Counted from the first letter of the stretch, positions 10,273-19,284 are shown. The stretch is DNA of 64,000 nucleotides from Shewanella sp. OMA3-2 (GCF_021513195.1 NZ_CP090974.1:3298001-3362000), one strand, 5' to 3'. The notes: generated by a model not told the origin, from the sequence alone. Program-made: numbers and translations.

Positions 10273-11016
10273 CTAACCAATTCTTAGTAACGATGCAGAT
10301 GAACGATCTGCTTCTTCTGCATTTTTCATCATTTTGACTTGCATTTCGTACTGACGCTGAATGTCTATCATCGCCACCATTTCGTGTACGGGATTAACAT
10401 TACTGCCCTCAATTGCACCACTTTCAACTTGTACCATCGGGTCTTTAGGGGCGGGTAACCCAGACATTAGGCGAAATAAACCATCTTCACCGCGCATCAT
10501 TTGATCGTTACCTGGATTAACAAATTTAATTCTGGCAACTTCTTCAATCACTTCAGCGGTAGCCCCCTGAGGACGAATTGAAATGATACCTTCAGGTGAA
10601 ATTTGGACTTTATCGATTGGCAGTGGCAAAACGATTGGGCCTGCATCGCCCATAATGGGGGTATTACGGCTATTCACCAGTAGACCTGTGTTATCGAATT
10701 TCAAATGCCCTGCGCGGGTATACGCCTCTGAGCCGTCTGCCGCTTGCACTGCAATCCAGCCATCACCTTTAATGGCAATATCTAAATCACGGCCAGTGGT
10801 TTTTAATGGGCCAGATGAAAAGTTAGAACCAGGGCTTTCAATCATTGAAAACACTCTTGTGGGCAAACCTTCACCAAACGCCTGCATTGATCTCGCTTGG
10901 GTCATATCGGATTTAAAGCCATCGGTATTGGCATTGGCTAAGTTGTTCGCACGCACGGCCAAGGCATTCATTCCTTGCTTTGCACCGCTCATTGCAACAT
11001 ACAAAAATTTGTCCAT
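10273..11016 (-). CDS. flgF: Flagellar proximal rod protein FlgF
   Basis: Proximal rod subunit, 247 residues from the chosen start. MDKFLYVAMSGAKQGMNALA is the usual FlgF N-terminus. A GGAG ribosome-binding site lies 6 bases before this ATG; an upstream in-frame start at 11031 would add five residues and has no better site. The C-terminal helix contains NPVHEMVAMIDIQRQYEMQ. It is separated from flgE by more than 500 bases but has its own sigma-54 promoter, so it probably heads a flgFGHIJ(KL) unit. Confidence 0.95.
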   Translation of the reverse strand: MDKFLYVAMSGAKQGMNALAVRANNLANANTDGFKSDMTQARSMQAFGEGLPTRVFSMIESPGSNFSSGPLKTTGRDLDIAIKGDGWIAVQAADGSEAYTRAGHLKFDNTGLLVNSRNTPIMGDAGPIVLPLPIDKVQISPEGIISIRPQGATAEVIEEVARIKFVNPGNDQMMRGEDGLFRLMSGLPAPKDPMVQVESGAIEGSNVNPVHEMVAMIDIQRQYEMQVKMMKNAEEADRSSASLLRIG

Positions 11017-11063
11017 TTGCCGCTCCGTCAATAATTCTTTAAATAAAGATACTAATTAGACAA

Positions 11064-11079
11064 AGCAAAGGACATGCCA
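11064..11079 (-). promoter_or_regulatory. Sigma-54 promoter for flgF
   Basis: The minus strand reads TGGCATGTCCTTTGCT, matching TGGCACG-N4-TTGCW with one mismatch and exact GG-N10-GC spacing. It lies about 48 bases upstream of the flgF ATG, consistent with FlrC/RpoN control of middle flagellar genes. Confidence 0.8.
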
Positions 11080-11208
11080 ACAATTGAAACAAACATAAGC
11101 TAATGATTTTACTAAGAGGTTATAAGGTTAGAAGCTGGTATTGACGTAATAAAGTGTCAAAAAAACACCGATAACAGGGCATGAAATTAAATAGAAGGGA
11201 TAAATGGC

Positions 11209-11236
11209 AAGGTGTTGCCGCTATGGACAACACCTT
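11209..11236. other. Hairpin in the flgE-flgF spacer
   Basis: Arms 11209-11217 and 11228-11236 are a perfect 9-bp inverted repeat (AAGGTGTTG/CAACACCTT) with a 10-base loop. There is no T tract on either side, so it is not a canonical terminator. The rest of 11080-11360 holds no gene I can support. Confidence 0.4.
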
Positions 11237-11361
11237 ATTAGGGGTTTGTTGAGTTTTGTTCGAGTTACAAACGTTTTAATTGAGGCGAATGGATTGATGT
11301 CTAGTCATCTAAGCAACTCTTTATTCACAAAGATGCATTCAACAAAGAGTAAAACATTTTT

Positions 11362-11500
11362 AGTCGACCCCTTCGGGCAGCGTTTGTCGGCTATTTTTAC
11401 AGCGTTATCGACTTTTTATGTAGAATAACGACACCACAAAGTCTCTGCTTTGTACAAGTGGCCAACAATTCGCTGCAAAAACAACCTTTAAAGATCAACA
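11362..11500. repeat. Structured intergenic element, candidate dispersed repeat
   Basis: The stretch between the flgE stop and the flgF promoter is unusually rich in nested inverted repeats. Outer imperfect arms are CAGCGTTTGTCGGC (11379-11392) and GCCAACAATTCGCTG (11461-11475). Inside are GTTAT/ATAAC, CCAC/GTGG and CAAAG/CTTTG stems, and beyond them a perfect AAGATC/GATCTT hairpin. A short plus-strand reading frame overlaps it but looks incidental. No second copy is present in this window. That it is a multicopy element in related genomes is only an impression from memory. Confidence 0.45.
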
Positions 11501-11553
11501 GATCTTATATCAACACAATTCGCACTAACATAATTAGTGCAGTAAAAAAGTTA

Positions 11554-12914
11554 TTATCTGATCTGTAATATCGTCTGATTCAAAGTATTATTCACTTCGA
11601 GCGTACGAGAGTTGGCTTGGAAGTTACGTTGCGCGGAAATCAAATCGACTAATTCAGTGGTTAAATCGACATTTGATTGCTCAAGCGATGAAGATCGAAT
11701 ACTGCCAAAGGTGCCACTATTCGCTTCACCAGCTAACGCGGGGCCTGACTCTAAGCTCGCCTTCCAAGCGGTATTCCCTACCTGAGTTAATCCTTGCTCA
11801 TTTGCAAAACGAACTAAAGCAACTCTAGATAAGGGTACGGTTGAACCATTACTATAGCTAGCTGAAACCATACCATCGGCACCAATACCTACGTTAGTTA
11901 ATCTACCCACAGTGGTACCATCTTGAGTTAACTCAGTCACTTCAAATGGTGAAGCATATTGAGTTGGTTTGTTAAAGTTAACCGCCACTGCTTGAGTACC
12001 GTCGGCACCAGGACCTAATACATTTGCACCGCTGACACCCAGAGTTTGAGTTTTAATTATCGCAGGATCTGTCCCAGTATAAGCACCTGCATCATTAAAC
12101 CTCATCACAGACCCAGTCCAGCCACCTGCAGTTTGAGCATTTCTTATCCCATCAGGAATTCCGTCACCAGTAGTATCAACACTATACTGTCCAGCTGGGC
12201 CCTCTAAATTAACAGGTTTACCGTCAACAGCGTAATAAGCCACCCAGTTACTTTCACCAGTATAGGCACCATTTTCTGGCTTAATAAAATAGGTCGTCAT
12301 AATATGTGACTCACCCAATGAGTCATAAATAGTCACTGAAGTAGAATTATTAAAGGTATCAGGATCGTTAGGGTCAAATGCTGCAGGGTCAACTGCTGCT
12401 TCGCCAACGTTAAGGTTCATCTGTAACCCTACACTTCCTGACATAACTGGACGACCTGCGGTATCAGGAATTTTAATTGCCTGAGTCGTGGTTAAACTCA
12501 CTGATGTAGAGTTACCATTTTTATCTACTGGAAAGCCCTGCAAGAAGTTACCTGCTGAGTCAACCATATAGTTATTTGAATCAACTTTAAACGCACCAGC
12601 TCGGGTAAATGATTGGTCACGAGTGCCAAGCTCAGATGAGGTTACAAAAAATCCCCCCCGCTTATCGCCATATCTAAAGAGTTATTAGTAAGTTGCAAGC
12701 TACCCTGATGGAATTGTTGTGCAACTTGAGTAGTGGCTACGCCACCACCGACTGCCGTTTTGCTATTAGAAAAAATAGAGTTGGCATACACATCTGCAAA
12801 TTCAGCACGAGACTCCTTAAAGCCTATAGTATTGACGTTTGCTATGTTATTAGCTGTAGTATTTAGATCTTTTTGAGCGGCTGCGATACCACTTAATGCG
12901 ATGTTAAAAGACAT
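11554..12914 (-). CDS. flgE: Flagellar hook protein FlgE, one frameshift
   Basis: Structural subunit of the hook, the flexible joint between rod and filament. N-terminal part MSFNIALSGIAAAQKDLNTT with NNIANVNTIGFKESRAEFAD; C-terminal part QSNVDLTTELVDLISAQRNFQANSRTLE. The frame breaks in a run of seven C (12653-12659, G on the coding strand). An eighth base restores GGGFFVTSSELGTRDQSF and joins both parts into about 453 residues, the usual length. The run is either a miscalled homopolymer or, less likely, a phase-variable tract. It follows flgD by 62 bases. Confidence 0.93.
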
Positions 12915-12976
12915 ATTTCACCTCGAGTAATCAGGTTTTCTTTAATGACAATTTCTTGTCACAAGTTTTATTAAAT

Positions 12977-13765
12977 TTAAGATTCAGACACCGCAAGTAC
13001 ATCGGTTAACTTAATACCACCAATACCGCGAAGGTTAAGAATCGCCCCAGTTGCTGCTGTACCTAGTGAAACACTCGTCACATGTGCATAAGTAGAAACA
13101 GGTAAATCTTGAGATTGTCCGTCCACTTTACCGCTAGCTTTGATGGCATAAGTACCTTCAACTACCGGTTTACCATTTTTATCTAAACCATCCCATGCAA
13201 CATCGACGTTTCCGCCTGCACGGCCATCAATATCAAAGGTTTTAATTAGCTGTCCAGCCTCATCTTCAATACGGATGGTGATCTTATCAATCGACTCCGG
13301 TGTACTAACCACCCCTTTAATCTCAGGGCTTGCTGGGGTAATAGCGCCAGTATCAGATGGGATCAACACTTTGCGTCCCACTAAACTTGAGGCTTGTAAT
13401 GCTTGGCTTGAACTCATTACACCATTAAGATTTAGAATTTCTTTATTTAAGTTTGAAATACCATCAACCGTTGAAAACGAAGCCATTTGAGCAATCATTT
13501 GATCATTATCAACGGGCTTAAAAGGATCTTGCATCGAAAGCTGCTGACTGAGCAGAGCAAAAAAATCTTCTTGCTTAAGCATTTGATCTTTTGCAGCAGG
13601 TGTTTCAGGCGCATCAGGTAAACGAATACCGTCTAAAAAAGGATTACCCGTTGTGGTCGTTGTCGAATTAGACTGAACAGTATTTTTACTGACAGTGCTG
13701 CTATTAGATGATGTCGATGCCTGTTGTGGCAAAGACTGGCTACTATAGGGATTAACGAGGCTCAT
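12977..13765 (-). CDS. flgD: Flagellar hook cap / assembly protein FlgD
   Basis: Scaffold that caps the growing hook and is absent from the finished flagellum. The 262-residue protein has a Ser/Thr/Asn-rich N-terminus, then the conserved segment KQEDFFALLSQQLSMQDPFKPVDNDQMIAQMASFS. An Ig-like FlgD_ig part follows (AWDGLDKNGKPVVEGTYAI). The AGGAGG ribosome-binding site is visible before the ATG. It lies 24 bases after flgC in the flgBCDE unit. Confidence 0.95.
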   Translation of the reverse strand: MSLVNPYSSQSLPQQASTSSNSSTVSKNTVQSNSTTTTTGNPFLDGIRLPDAPETPAAKDQMLKQEDFFALLSQQLSMQDPFKPVDNDQMIAQMASFSTVDGISNLNKEILNLNGVMSSSQALQASSLVGRKVLIPSDTGAITPASPEIKGVVSTPESIDKITIRIEDEAGQLIKTFDIDGRAGGNVDVAWDGLDKNGKPVVEGTYAIKASGKVDGQSQDLPVSTYAHVTSVSLGTAATGAILNLRGIGGIKLTDVLAVSES

Positions 13766-13789
13766 AATTTACCTCCTGCAATTCTCATG

Positions 13790-14206
13790 TTATTTACCCA
13801 TTCGAAGTGTTTGTTGCAACATGGTTTTAGCTGCATCTGCGACTTGAACATTCATTTGATAAGAGCGAGAAGCTGAAATCATGTCAGCCATTTCTTCCAT
13901 AACATTTACATTTGGCTTGTAAATAAATCCATCACCATCCGCCATAGGATGATCTGGCGAATATTCTTTTATCAATGGCTTATCACTTTCAACAATACCG
14001 CTTACATTAACGCGATGAGCACCTGACTGCTGATTATTGGCCTTTGACATTTCAGCCTCAAATACAGGGTGTCTAGCACGATAAGTTTTATCTATACTAC
14101 TAGAGACCGAGTCCGCATTCGCAATATTACTCGCTGTGGTATTTAAACGGACAGACTGTGCTGTCATACCTGAGCCGGCGACATTGAATATATTAAATAA
14201 GCTCAT
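13790..14206 (-). CDS. flgC: Flagellar proximal rod protein FlgC
   Basis: Proximal rod subunit of 138 residues. The N-terminal half carries MSLFNIFNVAGSGMTAQSVRLNTTASNIANADS; the C-terminal helix has VNVMEEMADMISASRSYQMNVQVADAAKTM. Both are typical of FlgC. Only 2 bases separate it from flgB, so the two are probably translated from one message in similar amounts. Confidence 0.97.
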   Translation of the reverse strand: MSLFNIFNVAGSGMTAQSVRLNTTASNIANADSVSSSIDKTYRARHPVFEAEMSKANNQQSGAHRVNVSGIVESDKPLIKEYSPDHPMADGDGFIYKPNVNVMEEMADMISASRSYQMNVQVADAAKTMLQQTLRMGK

Positions 14207-14208
14207 AA

Positions 14209-14607
14209 TTAATCACCTCGTAGTGCTTTACGCATACCTGAAAACTTACTTTCTAAGAACCCCAATGACATTTGGTATTCAATAGAGTTTTGCATAAAGG
14301 CTGATTGTTCTTGTTGCATATCAACCGTATTTCCATCGCCAGTATCTGGCTGATTGGGGACGCGGAATTTGACATGTTGTTGACTGAGCGCTGTTAAATC
14401 AAAATGCTTTTCATTAGTGGCACTCATCGTTAACCCTTTCTGACGAGAGCTAGCTGCTTGCATTGCTGAGGAAAAGTCAACATCACGCGCCTTATACCCT
14501 GGAGTATTCGCATTCGCTATGTTACTGGATAGCACTTCAGCGCGTTGCGCTCTAACACCAAGGGAGTATTGATGTACTCCAAGTGCATTATCAAAATTAA
14601 TCGCCAT
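14209..14607 (-). CDS. flgB: Flagellar proximal rod protein FlgB
   Basis: Most membrane-proximal rod subunit, 132 residues. The ATG at 14607 is chosen because a strong GGAGG lies 7 bases upstream and MAINFDNALGVHQYSLGVRA is the family N-terminus. A longer reading from 14646 would add 13 residues without support. The rod motif LSSNIANANTPGYKARDVDF is present. It is the first gene of flgBCDE, about 35 bases downstream of a sigma-54 promoter. Confidence 0.95.
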   Translation of the reverse strand: MAINFDNALGVHQYSLGVRAQRAEVLSSNIANANTPGYKARDVDFSSAMQAASSRQKGLTMSATNEKHFDLTALSQQHVKFRVPNQPDTGDGNTVDMQQEQSAFMQNSIEYQMSLGFLESKFSGMRKALRGD

Positions 14608-14641
14608 AAAATTGCCTCCATCAGCTAACTGATAGTTATAA

Positions 14642-14657
14642 AGCAAAGGTTATGCCA
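14642..14657 (-). promoter_or_regulatory. Sigma-54 promoter for flgBCDE
   Basis: The minus strand reads TGGCATAACCTTTGCT, with exact GG-N10-GC spacing. Transcription would start around 14631, just ahead of the flgB ribosome-binding site. Confidence 0.75.
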
Positions 14658-14691
14658 ATTATTTAATCGATGGGAGTATATATAGAAAGGC

Positions 14692-14719
14692 AAGCATGTG
14701 TTTAAAGTAACACATGCTT
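14692..14719 (-). terminator. Hairpin downstream of cheR
   Basis: Arms 14692-14702 and 14709-14719 form a perfect 11-bp stem (AAGCATGTGTT/AACACATGCTT) with a 6-base loop, 15 bases past the cheR stop. There is no strong T tract on the minus strand, so termination may be partial. Confidence 0.5.
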
Positions 14720-14733
14720 TTCAATGGGTTAAA

Positions 14734-15573
14734 TCAGTTTTTCTTTTGGTAGTAGATACCTGGGTTGCAGCGAACCATGTCAAACTCTTCGGTTAATCCG
14801 GAAATAGATTCTGACGCACCAAGAAATAAAATCCCTTTTGGGTTTAAAGCGGCAGCAAATTGCCGCAAAATTTTAGCCTTTGCCTCTGGAGCAAAATAAA
14901 TCAACACATTACGACAAAAAATAATATCGTATTTACCCAAAAGAGTATAACTTTCAAGTAAGTTATGTGCTCTAAAGTTCACCAATCGCTTAACGTTATC
15001 TTTGACTTTCATATTGCCATTAGGCAAAGCATCAAAAAACTGACGTTTACGCTCTTCTGATAATCCACGCGCCAATGCTAAGCCATCATATTCTGCATTT
15101 TTACAGCGCTCTAACATAGAAGGCGACAAATCTGTCGCTTGAATAGTCACGCCACCAGGTAACGCACCAGGCTTGCGCTGTTGGTATTCTAATGCAGTCA
15201 TTGCCAATGAGTACGGCTCTTGACCTGAAGAACATGCTGCAGACCAAATACGTAATGAACGACCTAGCTTAGAATATTCAGGTAACAAAGTGTTATACAA
15301 TAAATCAAATGGATAACGGTCTCGAAACCACAATGTTTCATTAGTTGTCATCGCATCAATCACTTCCGTACGCAACTGACGCTCAGTAGGCTTCATTGAA
15401 TGCTTAACCACCTCTGATAACGAGGGTAGATTGTACTTGCCCATTAATGGTGCTAAACGGCTTCGCACTAAATATTGCTTGTTTTCACCTAAAACAATGC
15501 CGCTGTGTTGCTCTAGAAACAACCTAAATTGATTATATTCTGCTTCTGCGAGTGATTTATCTGTCACTTTCAC
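14734..15573 (-). CDS. cheR: Chemotaxis protein methyltransferase CheR
   Basis: Uses S-adenosylmethionine to methylate glutamates of chemoreceptors during adaptation. The 279-residue protein has the N-terminal CheR helical domain and a SAM-binding domain. Visible motifs are TTNETLWFRDRYPFD, the nucleotide-binding loop RIWSAACSSGQEPYSLAM, and DIIFCRNVLIYF near residue 220. It lies about 100 bases after cheV in the same direction. The cheV-cheR pair next to flgB is a Vibrio/Shewanella polar-flagellum arrangement. Confidence 0.96.
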   Translation of the reverse strand: MKVTDKSLAEAEYNQFRLFLEQHSGIVLGENKQYLVRSRLAPLMGKYNLPSLSEVVKHSMKPTERQLRTEVIDAMTTNETLWFRDRYPFDLLYNTLLPEYSKLGRSLRIWSAACSSGQEPYSLAMTALEYQQRKPGALPGGVTIQATDLSPSMLERCKNAEYDGLALARGLSEERKRQFFDALPNGNMKVKDNVKRLVNFRAHNLLESYTLLGKYDIIFCRNVLIYFAPEAKAKILRQFAAALNPKGILFLGASESISGLTEEFDMVRCNPGIYYQKKN

Positions 15574-15677
15574 ATCCTAATATAATGAGTGATGTTTACC
15601 CTACCATTAGGGCTTTTACGCATAATTAACATTCATGAATTTTCCATGCCAGCCTACTGCGTTCAATAGACAAAATA

Positions 15678-16598
15678 TTACAAACTTAAATGTTTATTTA
15701 CTGCAGCAGCTAATTCATCTGGATTAAATTTAGCAATAAAGTCATTTGCGCCTACTTTTTGTACCATTGCCTGGTTAAATACCCCGCTTAAAGAGGTGTG
15801 TAGCACAACCTTAATATTTTTTAACTTCGGGTCATCTCTAATTTCAGCAGTAAGGGTATATCCGTCCATTTCTGGCATTTCAATATCGGAGATAATCAAT
15901 GGAATTTCCAACGATACATCGTCCATTTCTTTCGCTATAGCCTTGAGTTTATTCAGTGCTTCTCGACCATCTTTAGCGGTATCAATTTGCAAATTTAAAG
16001 ACTCAAGCGAGCGAATAATTTGCTTACGGGCAACAGCAGAATCATCTATCACCATTACATGATAATTCTGTTCACGGTCAATTGTTAACTGTTCACTAAC
16101 TTCTTGGCTAATGGCCGTTTTAACCGGTGAAATTTCATCTAGAATTTTTTCTACGTCTAAAATTTCAACTAATTCACCTTCAATTTCAGTAACAGCTGTC
16201 AGATAAGAATAACGTCCAGCGCCTTTAGGTGGAGGCAAAATGGCAGCCCAATTCATGTTGATAATACGCTCAACAGAGCTGACCAAAAAACCTTGAACAC
16301 TGCGATTGTATTCTGAAATAATAATGAAGCAATTCTCAGTTGAAGCCAGCGGACGTCCACCTGTCGCAGCGCTTAAATCAATAACTGAAATAGTCGCGCC
16401 ACGAATGTGTGCAACTCCTTTAACAAACGGGCTCAGTTTAGGTAACTTAGTTAAAGGAGGGCATTGAAGCACCTCTTTAACTTTAAACACGTTAATACCA
16501 AAACGTTGACGACCATTAAGTTTAAACAACAGTAACTCTAATCGGTTTTGGCCAACTAATTGAGTACGTTTGTTGACTGATTCCATGATACTCGACAT
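15678..16598 (-). CDS. cheV: Chemotaxis coupling protein CheV (CheW-REC hybrid)
   Basis: Couples chemoreceptors to the CheA kinase and can itself be phosphorylated. Residues about 18-155 are a CheW-like domain (LFKLNGRQRFGINVFKVKEVL, GVAHIRGATISVIDL). Residues about 180-306 are a receiver domain with VIDDSA and the phosphoacceptor Asp238 in ISDIEMPEMDG. The start at 16598 gives MSSIMES; a second ATG four codons later is possible. The upstream region has only a weak sigma-28-like match (TAAAGTAT with 12-base spacing). Confidence 0.95.
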   Translation of the reverse strand: MSSIMESVNKRTQLVGQNRLELLLFKLNGRQRFGINVFKVKEVLQCPPLTKLPKLSPFVKGVAHIRGATISVIDLSAATGGRPLASTENCFIIISEYNRSVQGFLVSSVERIINMNWAAILPPPKGAGRYSYLTAVTEIEGELVEILDVEKILDEISPVKTAISQEVSEQLTIDREQNYHVMVIDDSAVARKQIIRSLESLNLQIDTAKDGREALNKLKAIAKEMDDVSLEIPLIISDIEMPEMDGYTLTAEIRDDPKLKNIKVVLHTSLSGVFNQAMVQKVGANDFIAKFNPDELAAAVNKHLSL

Positions 16599-16759
16599 AA
16601 CACTGCCTTTTTTATTAAATATCCGAATTAATAGATACTAGCTTGTTTTACCTAAAAACATAAATCGAATAATGATTTGCAATACTTTAAAGGAATTTAA
16701 TTTACCCCCTCAACTACTGATTATTCAATTATGCACTGGGCCATGCCATATTTTACCAT

Positions 16760-16775
16760 GGGCATGATTCTTGCT
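16760..16775 (+). promoter_or_regulatory. Sigma-54 promoter for flgA
   Basis: Reads GGGCATGATTCTTGCT with GG-N10-GC spacing, close to TGGCACG-N4-TTGCW. It lies in the 391-base divergent spacer between cheV and flgA, about 215 bases before the flgA ATG, implying a long leader. The rest of the spacer (16599-16989) shows no gene. Confidence 0.65.
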
Positions 16776-16989
16776 TTAATATTATATCAACCACATTAGA
16801 CGAATAAATAACTAGAGAAGTCAATATATTGTCACTACAGCTTAGACTATTATGGGTAATTTCATTTCCACTACCTTTATACATAAGCGCTATCTGTAGT
16901 ATTTAACGACTCTGAATCAATTTATTCTCTGTATTTTTTATAGAATTAAGTATAGGTGCATTCTGGCTAAACAAGCTAGTATCTTCATT

Positions 16990-17697
16990 ATGAAAGTAAA
17001 TTTTTTATTATTTTTTTATTTATTGTTCAATTCATTAGCTGTTTTTGCGAATGAAGAAGCTAGCATACCTTCTGTATCGACCATAAGTGAAATGGCTGAA
17101 GAGGCTGTTAGAAAAAAGATTCAATTAACACCGGATGCTAAGTTACTTATAACCCCTCAAAATTTAGAAGGTCGCTTAACGCCTCCTCGCTGCTATAAAC
17201 CATTAACAATCGAGCTCGCAAGTGATCGGGATATTGGCAGAAATAATACGGTTAAAATAAGCTGCAACAGCCCTGATTATGATTATCCTTGGCAAATATT
17301 TTTATCCGTTAGAGTCGAGATAATGTATCCCGTTGTGGTTGCCAGCGAAATTATCTCACCAGGCATCGCATTATCAGCACAACAGGTACACATAGAATAT
17401 ATTGATCAGTACAGTCTTAGGGGGCAATTTTATTCTGATATAGAAGCCGTTTTAGGCAGTAAAACTAAAAGACGTATAAGTAAAAGCGCACCTATTTTGA
17501 ATAGCCACTTATGCTTTGTGTGTAAAGGTGATGCTGTGTCTATATACGCCAGAAGCGAAAACATCCAAATTAAAACATTAGGTGAAGCAATGCATGACGG
17601 TAGTATAGGCGAATCAATTAGAGTTAAGAATGCAAATTCAAGCAGAGAAATAGAAGCGCGGGTAATTGGTGTTGGTGAAGTAGAAGTAAGAATGTAA
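16990..17697 (+). CDS. flgA: Flagellar P-ring assembly chaperone FlgA
   Basis: Periplasmic chaperone for FlgI polymerisation into the P ring. The 235-residue precursor has a hydrophobic signal peptide (about residues 1-20, ending VFA). The C-terminal half is SAF/ChapFlgA-like, with ILNSHLCFVCKGDAVSIYA and ending ANSSREIEARVIGVGEVEVRM. A Cys-rich element (RCYKP, SCNSP) lies in the middle. Divergent from cheV and followed by flgM and flgN, as in related bacteria. Confidence 0.93.
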   Translation: MKVNFLLFFYLLFNSLAVFANEEASIPSVSTISEMAEEAVRKKIQLTPDAKLLITPQNLEGRLTPPRCYKPLTIELASDRDIGRNNTVKISCNSPDYDYPWQIFLSVRVEIMYPVVVASEIISPGIALSAQQVHIEYIDQYSLRGQFYSDIEAVLGSKTKRRISKSAPILNSHLCFVCKGDAVSIYARSENIQIKTLGEAMHDGSIGESIRVKNANSSREIEARVIGVGEVEVRM

Positions 17698-17704
17698 AAT
17701 AAGC

Positions 17705-17731
17705 TAAAGTTTTTTTTCGCTAGGTCGATAG
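17705..17731 (+). promoter_or_regulatory. Sigma-28 (FliA) promoter for flgM
   Basis: Reads TAAAGTTT, 11 bases, GTCGATAG. The -35 is a perfect consensus and the -10 has two mismatches. It sits between flgA and flgM and would let FliA activate its own anti-sigma factor. Confidence 0.8.
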
Positions 17732-17768
17732 CCTATTTGGAAAACCAAAATTAACGCTGGAGCCACAC

Positions 17769-18101
17769 ATGGCAATTGACATCAACAAACTTAAAACAAC
17801 CACAACTACGCCAATGCAAACGGCACGTGATGCTAAAACGACTGGCAATGCAGCTCAAGCGGCGCCTAAAGCAGCCACTGCGGCAATAAAAACAGATTCT
17901 GTTAGCATTACGCCTCAAGCGCAAGTATTACAAAGTGTACAGTCAAAAATGGCGAGTTTGCCTGAAATTGATCAAAAGAAAGTCGCTGATATTAAACAAG
18001 CTATTTCTGAAGGTCGATATAAAGTAGACCCTGAAAAACTTGCAACAAATATTGCAAGCTTTGAATTACAACTAAGTGGGCTTAAGTTTCAAGAAGACTA
18101 G
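17769..18101 (+). CDS. flgM: Anti-sigma-28 factor FlgM
   Basis: Binds and holds FliA until the hook is complete, then is exported. The 110-residue protein has a disordered Thr/Ala/Lys-rich N-terminus (MAIDINKLKTTTTTPMQ). The conserved C-terminal FliA-binding region contains DSVSITPQAQVLQSV and KVADIKQAISEGRYKVDPEKLA. GGAG precedes the ATG. A sigma-28 promoter lies about 40 bases upstream, giving the classic feedback loop. Confidence 0.95.
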   Translation: MAIDINKLKTTTTTPMQTARDAKTTGNAAQAAPKAATAAIKTDSVSITPQAQVLQSVQSKMASLPEIDQKKVADIKQAISEGRYKVDPEKLATNIASFELQLSGLKFQED

Positions 18102-18227
18102 TGAAGCGTTAAATCTTGCTGTCAGCAGGAATGTTTGCTTTAGTCTATTCTTCTGAAAAATCAGAATATAGGTGCCTAATGGCGCTATAGATAATTATTT
18201 TTAAAGCAAAACAATTCGAGTAATAGT

Positions 18228-18653
18228 ATGACAGAACTTTCTACACTGCTTTCCCACCAGCACGGAATTTTAACGTCGCTGAAGTTACTTATATCTGCAG
18301 AAAAGCAAGCATTGCAAGAGCAAAATGCTGATAAGTTATTAAAACTTGCCCAAGAAAAGCAGCAATGTTTAATTGCATTGCAAGCTAACGACCAATCAAT
18401 GGCTAACCACCCAGAGCATACACGACTAACCTCAGACCCAGAACTTGCCGAAAAAGTCACCTTATCGAAAAATCTTCTCGCTGAATGTAAAGATATTAAT
18501 CAGCAAAACTCCAGCTTAATAGAACTGAATATCGCCAGCTTAAATCGATTTTCACAGGCATTACAGGCCAGCCGAAATGCATCCAGTTTGACCTATAATG
18601 ATAAAGGTAAAACGTCGACTATTTCGACCTTAGGAAATGATTTTAAAGCATAG
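18228..18653 (+). CDS. flgN: Flagellar export chaperone FlgN
   Basis: Cytoplasmic chaperone for the hook-associated proteins FlgK and FlgL. The 141-residue product is almost wholly helical by inspection, with the FlgN-family segment LLISAEKQALQEQNADKLLKLAQEKQQCL. It follows flgM by 126 bases and ends before a terminator. Sequence is poorly conserved in this family, so position after flgM contributes to the call. Confidence 0.88.
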   Translation: MTELSTLLSHQHGILTSLKLLISAEKQALQEQNADKLLKLAQEKQQCLIALQANDQSMANHPEHTRLTSDPELAEKVTLSKNLLAECKDINQQNSSLIELNIASLNRFSQALQASRNASSLTYNDKGKTSTISTLGNDFKA

Positions 18654-18673
18654 ATTATAAAGTAGGTTTGACG

Positions 18674-18715
18674 AGCATAACGGTGCTGAGCAGCACCGCT
18701 TAATATGCTTTTTTT
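18674..18715 (+). terminator. Terminator after flgMN
   Basis: Core stem CGGTGCT/AGCACCG (18681-18697) lies inside outer arms AGCATA/TATGCT (18674-18679, 18704-18709), followed by a run of T. It ends the flgM-flgN unit and abuts the stop of the convergent gene. Confidence 0.8.
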
Positions 18716-19284
18716 CACTGACCTAACATATCTTGTTTTAAACTTTTTTGAGCTGGCTTATCCCCTAACCAGATTTTAATAAGCGCTTGACGAAATAACT
18801 CACCAGGTATCTCACCTTGTGGCTGATCATTTTTGAAACTTGCCACCCCTTTGCCCCTTGTTAATACAAAAGTAAATTGGTCACCATCCATAATTTCATC
18901 ATTAAATAATGCCATAAACTGGTCTATTTCTGCTTGTAAGTACACACTATCACCATCAGTAACCTCATCAAAACCGTCTTTAATGGCATCGGCCATTTTA
19001 TCTGATGTGATCATCCCTGAAGTTATATCTAAACGGATAACCGCAACGGGCTGTTCAAGCACCTTTTCCAGCTCAGATTGAATGGACACAAGGTATAAAC
19101 TGCCAATATACAAATCCATAAAAAACTTACTGCGAATCCCTACACCATTAAGTACAAGAGATTGTTGATTAACGACAATGGAACCAGGCACGTTTATACC
19201 AGATACCATTTTAGCGTGCAGGATTGGACTAGCGAACAAAGCAATGATTAGAACTAAGCAAGGTAATAATTTCATATTAAACAT
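18715..19284 (-). CDS. Chalcone isomerase-like domain protein, exported
   Basis: Predicted periplasmic protein of 189 residues with a signal peptide (about 1-24, ending LHA). The mature part, MVSGINVPGSIVVNQQSLVLNGVGIRSKFFMDLYIGSLYL, resembles bacterial chalcone-isomerase-like proteins. These keep the fold but have no proven isomerase role. The C-terminus (LFRQALIKIWLGDKPAQKSLKQDMLG) is also typical. It converges on flgN and lies next to another small conserved gene. Substrate unknown. Confidence 0.75.
   Translation of the reverse strand: MFNMKLLPCLVLIIALFASPILHAKMVSGINVPGSIVVNQQSLVLNGVGIRSKFFMDLYIGSLYLVSIQSELEKVLEQPVAVIRLDITSGMITSDKMADAIKDGFDEVTDGDSVYLQAEIDQFMALFNDEIMDGDQFTFVLTRGKGVASFKNDQPQGEIPGELFRQALIKIWLGDKPAQKSLKQDMLGQ

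Noticed and set aside
11204..11428. 74-codon plus-strand frame between flgE and flgF
   Set aside because: It runs into the structured repeat element, has no clear ribosome-binding site and no recognisable protein features.
16731..16799. Short frame (MHWAMPYFTMG...) in the cheV-flgA spacer
   Set aside because: It overlaps the sigma-54 promoter of flgA and has no ribosome-binding site.
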